Part shown: positions 57,190-64,000 of the stretch, in pieces
Layout: each line of letters opens with the position of its first letter
Position numbering within the stretch: the first letter of the stretch is position 1
From: Hevea brasiliensis
Taxonomy: Eukaryota; Streptophyta; Magnoliopsida; Malpighiales; Euphorbiaceae
Direction: 5' to 3'
Assembly: GCF_030052815.1 (NCBI RefSeq)
Contig: NC_079503.1
Coordinates: 43,566,735-43,630,734, forward strand
Length of the DNA: 64,000 nucleotides
The notes under the pieces: generated by a model
What the model saw: only the letters and a program-made list of their open reading frames with translations
Databases searched by the model: none
What the model was told of the DNA's origin: nothing
Program-made: the position numbers and the translations under genes

Positions 57190-58545
57190 ATGAAATAATG
57201 GGACCGTTCAGTCTATCAATCAATAGAAGTTGAGGTGCAAGGGGAAGCCCCAGCCCTCCAAAATGTGAGTGGATCAGCCGCACCAACCCCCTCAGTACCC
57301 CAATTTCCTACTTAGTTTGCTCAGCGGATGGCTGGAATGTTCTAACAGATGGCTGGTAACATGCCTACTCAAGCCCCACTGTAGACACCAGTAGTACAAC
57401 CACAGCCTTCAGCTATACAGTACGATAAGCTGAATAAGTATGGGGCTACTGAGTTCAAGAGGACAATGGATCTGCTAGAGGCAGAACAATGGTTGGAAAG
57501 GATGGAAAGAGTTTTTAGGAAGTTGCACTGCACTGATGAGCTGAAGCTTGAATACTCAGTCTCACTTATACAGGGGGATGCATATGACTAGTGGAAAACC
57601 ATTCCCCATAATTTGGTGGAACCCCCAGCGCTGACATGGGATGACTTTCTCAGAGAGTTCAGGCAAAAATATATCCCAGATGCCTATGTGGACCAGAAGC
57701 TACAGGAGTTCTTAAGCCTGAAGCAAGGGAACAGAACAGTGGTAGAATATGAGAGAAACTTCTCTCGATTGAGTCATTATGCAGGAAGCCTACTTACATC
57801 TCCTAGAGACAGATGTAAACGTTTTGAGACCGGGTTAAGGCCTAGTATAAGAATGCAAGTTGTGGGGTTCTGACACTAGAATTTCTCATAGCTAATATCG
57901 CAAGCCCTGGAACTGGAAAGAATTGAGAATGAAGAAACAGTTAAAAAGGGCACAGAAGAAAAAGAGAAAATTAGAAAGACTACTAATCAAGTTCTTAATA
58001 GTGGGTCAGGAAAGAGAAAGCACTTTGGAGGATCTAGCTCACGCGAATCGGGTAGAGATAGATCTTCTGGATAGAAACCACCCCGATCGGTTCAGCAAAC
58101 TCAACAGAAACCTAAAAATGCACTGTCGGATCGACTTTGTCAAACTTGTGATAAACCACATAGTGGGGTATGTTATAGAGCCATAGGAGCATATTTTAAT
58201 TGTGGAGAGAGTGGTCATTTTGCTAAGGATTGTATAAATCCACGCCATTCTGGATCATTTACTACACCAAAGGGATTAGCCTAAGTTTCTACCCCAAAGA
58301 GTTCACCATCAGTTAGTAGAGGCAGAGGTAGAGGTAGGGATAGTACACCTAGAAGTCAGAGTACTGTGAATCAGCCAGAACAGGGTGATGCTTCAGCTAG
58401 AATGTACACTATACAGCAGAGGGAAGATGCTAAAACTTCTGACATTTTTGCTGGTATTTTTTTCAATTTTTAACTAAGATATATATATGTATTGTTTGAC
58501 CCGGGGTCTACATACTTTTACGTTAGTGCCAACATTGTTTGCCTT
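57190..58545 (+). pseudogene. Element D gag and protease start
   Basis: From ATG 57190 one frame runs without indels to about 58545 and aligns with G1 gag (EAPALQNVSGSAAP-like start, YGATEFKRTMDLLEAEQWLE, YIPDAYVDQKLQEFLSLKQG, YERNFSRLSHYAGSLL, RPSIRMQVVGF). About a dozen point stops interrupt it; the longest open part is 57613-57873. The zinc knuckle reads YFNCGESGHFAKDC, first Cys replaced by Tyr. An Arg/Gly-rich tail (SRGRGRGRD) and the protease active site FDPGSTYFYVSANIV (Asp codon 58498-58500) follow, then recognisable coding ends. Confidence 0.88.
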
Positions 58546-59445
58546 CCTACTGTCCCTCGTATAAATAAATAAATTTTGATATGTTAGTGACTAGTCCTTT
58601 AGGATCAAAACTACGATAATAAGTATGATTGACATTAATAAAAAAAAAAATGTTAGTTACCTAAAATTAAGTTACAGTAATGGAATTACTTTAGATGAGG
58701 GCAAAGATGTTACAGTTAGTAATTGTCAATGAATATTGTAATCAGAATAAGTTTCGGATATTAGTGAATTCGAGAAGGATAAAATATAAGAAAGTTTGAT
58801 CTCTTGGAATGTATCGTAGTAACTAAGCAATGTTCTTGATGTTTGTACTGTAAGCTGCAGATTACAGTACTAACTTGAGATTATTGTGTAGAGCTACGTA
58901 CTACTCGATAGTACACCAAGATGAGAATAGTTGCCAACGGCATCTAATTTGGTATAGTAATGCCAGGATAGAATTTTATTATTGGAAATAAGTTTAAAAA
59001 TCCTACTTAGGGATTTAAAACTCAAAAGTTAGAATATCGAAAGGTTATAGTTTAGAACAAAAAGGAAGTAAGTTATAGAATAGTAATGGATAAAAAGAGT
59101 TATGGAAGTAAAAATTTGAACAATTAGTTCAGATATAACAAAGAAATGTTACGAATGTGAGTAAGATTATTGACTAGAATGGTCAGAGGACCAATGATTA
59201 GATAAATAATTCTAACATGACCTCAAGGTTCATTCAATAAGGAAACATGAATTGAAATATTAGACAGAACAATAGTAAGAGAAGATTGGTGTTATACAAA
59301 CAAATTAAATGTTATATTAGATTGTTAAAAGTCTTATACAAATTCAAAGGAAGGAAGATTATATGATCATATAGAAAGGAGAAAATAAATGTATGACTAT
59401 TGTAAGAAAGCTATTGGGTAAAATTTAGCGAACAAAATTTATTTT
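58546..59445 (+). other. Unrecognised AT-rich internal region replacing pol in D
   Basis: About 0.9 kb with no open frame and no RT, RNase H or integrase motif in any frame that I could find. Part of it (about 59190-59350) is similar to the internal remnant of X2 (minus strand, about 45120-44940), sharing TCATTCAATAAGGAA and GAATTGAAATATTA. It may be strongly decayed pol or a non-autonomous filler. Confidence 0.6.
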
Positions 59446-59458
59446 AAGGGGGAAAGAA
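59446..59458 (+). other. Polypurine tract of element D
   Basis: AAGGGGGAAAGAA just before the 3' LTR start TGTAACACCCC at 59460. Confidence 0.88.
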
Positions 59459-59459
59459 T

Positions 59460-61515
59460 TGTAACACCCCTATGTTCGGTAGTACGTTCAACTGTTCCGG
59501 TGACCAGTGTCTGTCTGGATAGCTAGAATGCCTAGAACTATACTTAAATGTTAGTGAGGAGACATGAAATAATGAAAAACAATAGAGGAAAATACAAGAA
59601 AGATAAAGGAAAAACAAAAGAGAGAAAATGTAACTAAGTTAAACGAGCCAAAAACTGTAGCAATGGTTGACCACACTGGGAAGTGGCAGCGTGGACTGTT
59701 GACTAGCCCTGGATCACGAGGAACCCTGAGAAATATTTTTAAGACTTAAATAAACATTTATTGAGGTATAATTGACTTAGAAAATGTCAAATAAAATTTA
59801 ATTAATTAGTATAAAGGAAAAAGAAAAATTGAGAAATTGACAAAAATCGGTATTATCGAAAAATAGGGAATACAGACCGAATAGGGGCATTTTAGTCAAT
59901 TGACACTCCGAGTTGGCTTTTGACCTAAATGTCCATGAAAAATAAATGAAATTAAAGTCTGAAAACCCCATGAAAAATGAAAATTAGAAATGAAATGTAA
60001 ATAGTGAGAAATTAGGGTGTTAATTATAATTATGGAAACTTAGATTAATTAAATGTTTAATTAGACTTAGTGCTCCACTAAGTGAAGTATAAAAATCACA
60101 TAAAGTCAAGGCTAGCCACTTCACTTCTTCTTCCTCATTTCATCTTCAAATTTGCCAAACCCATTTCATTCCAAAGAACTCCATTGTCGTCCATGTGTGG
60201 AGCTTCATCCACTCAAGATCAAGCCATCCAAACATCAAGTCTTCTTCACTAAAGTTGTTCTACACAACTTGGGGAGCATATTGGGAGCAAAAAGGGAAGT
60301 ATTTGAAGAAGATTTAAAAAGCTTCAAAGATAGGTAAGTGTTTGTTTTCCATTCTTGCTTCATTAAAGTTGGTGTTGATGTTGTGGTGTCTTAGATTATG
60401 GAAGAAATTTTGAGGTTTAATAAGTTATTGGAGGGTACTATCTTTGGCAGCCATGGAATCTCATGGTTAATGGATTATTCTTACATATATTTATTGGGAA
60501 TTTATGTTGATGAAAGTGATTTAATGTCCTAGTAATTTAGTTTCCATGTATATGTATATCGAGTACTTAAAATCAAGGGTTTAGAAAGCCATTTGTATAC
60601 CTTAGCAAACTACCACTTTTGGCAGCCTTTAAATTCATGAATTAGTGTTTGGTTTCATGAATTTCATTGATGAATTATGTTGAAGATGATTTGAGGTCAG
60701 TGTATGTTAATGTTAGTGGAAGTGTTTGTATAAAATTAAGTGATCAAGTGTATTGATATTGTGTTGCTATTGGCAGCACCTAAATTGAGCCATAAGTGAA
60801 TTTGTGTGACCCTAATTGGTTTGAGGCCAATTGGAGGTGAAATTAGGCACAAAATGTGCCAACTTTCATATTGGAAGCCTACCCAAATTCTGTCTAGAAG
60901 TGACCTAAAAAGATTGACCAAATCCGGATTGGTGACTTTGCAAACCTGAAAATTAACCATTTGAACAACAGTTGGTATTTTGGCCATAACTCACTCAAAA
61001 AAGGTTCAAATGACCTGAAATTTATACCATGGATAGCTTAGACATAGAGATACAACTCTTATGAAGACACCAAAACCCAGAAAATGACCATAAGCAATTC
61101 AAAATGCTTGCACAATTTCGGGTATAAAAACTACCAGAATCGGAAAAGACCTAAAAATGACCTAAGTTTGCCATTTTAGTGCAATCTATCCAGAAATAGT
61201 AAAATGACCATAACTTGGGCTAGTAAACTCTAAATGACCTAAAATTTGTGGCAAAAGTTCACTAAGACATAGACCTACAAGTTTATGATTTAGACTAGAA
61301 CTCGAAAACCGAGGGAACTAGGTCATCAAGCTAGGTCAAAACAGCATACTAAAATCCGATAAATTGCAATAAAATGCAATAAGCTTTAAAATGAAATTGG
61401 TAACATATACCAACACTTGAGGACTATAAAAATGTGACATATTGGTAATATTAAAATAAATTCACCTAGTGTGCATTAAAGGTCAACATTATAGGTTGAC
61501 TAATGAAATGAATAG
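59460..61515 (+). repeat. Element D 3' LTR, truncated
   Basis: Colinear with 53129-55190 of the 5' LTR. TATA box at 60088-60095. Cut by LTR E after AATAG (61511-61515). The 61-codon frame at 60152 is LTR sequence and not a gene. Confidence 0.93.
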
Positions 61516-64000
61516 TGTAACACCCTCGCTGTATCCATTTTGTACATTCTACTGTTTTGATGACCGGTGTCGGTCCGAACAGCTAGAACGTCTGGAAAAA
61601 TATTTAAACTAAAGTGAGGAACCATAATTAACTCAAATATTAATAAGAAAAATGTAGAAAAAATTTTAGAAATAAAATACAACCAAGTTAAGTGAGCTGG
61701 TGCCCTAGCGATGGGTAACCTAGTGGAAAGTTGCGGTCCTCGTAACTAGGAGCCCTAGACCCAGGAGAAAATTCATAAAATAATTTTTGGGACTCCAGAG
61801 AAGAGTCATTGAGGTTTTATGGCACTAGAATACCAAGAAAATACTTAAAAAAAATTTTCAATCGGTACAGACAATTTTAGTCTAAAAAAAATTTTCAATC
61901 GGTACAGACAATTTTAGTCTGTTAAGCCAAATGGAGGGCATTTTGGTCATTTCGTCTTTAGAGATTATTTTTGGCCAACTTGTCTAGTTAAGTAAATAAT
62001 TATCATGACATAAAATGTGAATAAATATTGTTAAAAATTGAATTCAAAATGAGTAGAAAAAAAAAATGAAAGAAATTGGGAATTATGATATCACATGATG
62101 TCATTAAAATGCCCCACCCAATTATAATTTAACAACACACTTAAATTCATTTAAAATGGGAAAAAGAAGTAAAATTAAAGAAACAAATTCTGCTTTCTTC
62201 TTCTTCATTCAGCCGAGACATTTCTTTCTCTACACATACCTCCATTGTTTCTCCTCCTTCTCACTAGAATTCTCATACAAACACACCATAAAACCACTAG
62301 CTTGATTCACTAAAACTTATTCTCACACCTAGAGCAAGCTTTGGACAGCAAAAATAAAGGAAGAAAGTGAAGTTTTGAAGTCTTGGAAAGTGACTAAGTC
62401 AAGGTTAGTGTCTAATCTCTTAGCACTTTTACTTGATTCATGCTTAATGCCATGAGATAAGTAGAAAATGTAAGAAAAACAAAATAAAAATTATGTGTAT
62501 CCATCCCTATAAATTTCAGCAGCTTAGGGGTGGTTAGGGTTTGATGAATTTACTTGAAGTAAAGTGTTTATGAGCTGCCCATAGCATGAGATGAGCACTT
62601 GAACATGATTGTGTAAGTAAAATGCAAGTATAATGCATGAATGAACTTGAGAACTTGGACATTTGAATAACATTAGGGTTTGCTCATGTAATGGTATGTT
62701 AACCTTGTAATGGTCAATTAGTGACCATTTAAATGTGTTTGAGGAGGAATTGAAGTGAGTAAGGATAACCAAGTCGACCTTAGGCATGCTGTCCTTGGTG
62801 ACCTGTAGGACTAGTTGTGAGTCCAACAGGTTTGGGTAGCCATAAATGGAGTTGTATATGTTCAATTGGTGCAAGGAAAATTGGACATGAAACTAGACAT
62901 ATAATGGAACAACTTTGGTGAAGAAACCCTGCCCAGAAAACTAAATCAAGTTGACTTAAAAATTTCCCTAATTCGGGTGACTTGCATTCTGCCTGGGCAA
63001 AATGACTAAATGAACAATATTCATTCATTTGGTCATAACTCAGTGTAGAAAGGTCCAATTGACCTGAAATTTTACCAGAAGAAAGCTGAGACATAGACCT
63101 ACAACTTTCATGAAGAACACAAATCCAAATTCTGACCATAACATAGTCAAATTGTCAACAAAACTTAGGTTACCAAATCTGGCAGAACCAGTTTTGCCCA
63201 GAATTTTGGATTCTATCCAATCCAGCCAGTTATGGTGTTTAGGCCATAACTTGAGCTAAAAAACTCCAAATGGAGTGATTCAAAAAATGAAATGTAACTA
63301 GACACAATAAGGAACAACTTTCATGAAGACAACTTTGCCAAATTCCTATTGTACAAGTGATCAATGGAACAGTAAACTTAGTGCTTGAAATCTGAAAATT
63401 GTGAATAACTAACACTATGCTTTGAAATTGAATTGGCAACCAATGGCAACAAATTTAGAATGCAAAATGTGATAGGTTATGATATTAGAACCAATATACC
63501 TATTGTCTATGAAAAATTCAACATTTTAGTTGACTAATGAAATGAATAGTAGCCATAAAATTTCAATTTCAAAGAATTACATAAATTAAAAGTGTTAAAT
63601 GCCCTAGTAGGCCTAATGTGATTGGTTTGGATAGGTTGGCATGCCAATAGGGTTCTGATAGCAGTACTGCGTATGATGTATGAATTCATTCCCATTCTGT
63701 GATGATAGCCTATGGCTATACTGATTATGATATTATACTTGGCTTTATGCCTTATTGCTTTTATGGCTTATTAGCCATTCTGTTTGCACACTGGGAGACA
63801 CATTGTGACCGATGGTGCGACGGCCCGAGGTACCTGGTACCCAGTGCTAGTTTACCCATTTATCCAGTCCGGTCAATTTGTATAGGTTACTTGGGTATGG
63901 AAAAGTATAATTGCAATTGAATTGATTATTAAAGAAATTAAGGAATTTAAAAATCAAGATAGAGATCAAGAATGATTACAATAAAATAAAGAAGCTCAAA
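61516..64000 (+). mobile_element. LTR E, 5' part (runs off the window)
   Basis: Starts TGTAACACCCTCGCTG and has the family block GTTCTACTGTTTTGATGACC...TCGGTCCGAACAGCTAG...GTCTGG. It contains a perfect 37-bp tandem duplication (61846-61919) and two CCATAACT-type units (63031, 63242). The end of the window resembles the GATAGCAGTACTGC region of LTR Z near 52000. LTR end, primer site and ORFs would lie beyond 64000. Confidence 0.85.
61846..61919. repeat. Perfect 37-bp tandem duplication in LTR E
   Basis: Units 61846-61882 and 61883-61919 each contain TTTTCAATCGGTACAGAC and are identical, so the duplication is recent relative to the LTR. Confidence 0.95.

Larger units (their letters stand above)
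53129..61515 (+). mobile_element. Ty3/gypsy element D with gag but no recognisable pol
   Basis: The 5' LTR (53129-57000) starts TGTAACACCCCTATGTACGG and ends AAGGTGTGACA. A primer site, a long gag frame, about 0.9 kb of unrecognised AT-rich sequence and a polypurine tract follow, then the 3' LTR from 59460, cut at 61515 by LTR E. Internal length is only 2459 bases; RT, RNase H and most or all integrase are missing. A TRIM sits in the 5' LTR. Movement would have needed pol from another element such as a G1 relative. Confidence 0.9.

Noticed and set aside
62524..63439. Minus-strand open frames in LTR E
   Set aside because: They fall in the part shared with non-coding regions of the other LTRs, including the CCATAACT units.

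Overview
This window is plant repetitive DNA with no recognisable host gene. Essentially every base can be assigned to nested LTR retrotransposons, one short LINE fragment and one TRIM. Dicot-type Athila elements (tRNA-Asp-type primer sites, an extra ORF after integrase) and chromovirus-like Ty3/gypsy elements with 3.5-4 kb LTRs (initiator-tRNA-Met primer sites) point to pericentromeric heterochromatin of a eudicot. The species cannot be read from the sequence.

Layout. (1) 1-1312: 5' part of a minus-strand LTR (Y), inserted in an Athila element. (2) 1313-23555: minus-strand Athila A, which carries a complete plus-strand Ty3/gypsy element G1 (5663-17658, duplicated target TCAAG) between its protease and reverse transcriptase, and a shortened solo LTR of the G1 family (21446-23196, target TCTAT) in its own LTR. 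(3) 23556-23908: stub of another minus-strand LTR (Y'), the target of Athila A, itself sitting in the gag of (4) a minus-strand Ty1/copia element (23909-26631 and about 46490-47360). (5) 26632-46483: inside the copia LTR, an inverted pair of related LTRs (X forward, X2 reverse); X is interrupted by a complete plus-strand Athila B (27208-39622, target GTAAA). (6) 47361-49314: the 5' end of minus-strand Athila C, the target of the copia element. (7) 49315-52870: truncated plus-strand LTR Z. (8) 52873-53128: LINE reverse-transcriptase fragment. (9) 53129-61515: plus-strand element D, which keeps a gag frame but has lost recognisable pol, with a TRIM in its 5' LTR. (10) 61516-64000: start of LTR E, inserted in D's 3' LTR.

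All coding regions are pseudogenes. G1 keeps one indel-free frame from the end of gag to the end of pol, broken only by point stops, and its RT active site is FIDV. Athila B keeps gag, protease, RT, RNase H, integrase and the extra ORF as broken segments. No element here is predicted to be autonomous.

The most interesting signals lie outside the coding parts: a promoter-like cassette (short ACACGGG/CCGTGT inverted repeats, a GACTCCTAAGG box, a TATA box) present both in Athila LTRs and ahead of the Athila extra ORF; a run of two or three hairpins with compensating changes in the LTRs of G1, its solo LTR, X, D and Z; a diverged unit repeated at about 211-224 bp spacing in five LTR types; and an approximately 1.8-kb-arm inverted LTR repeat joined at microhomology.
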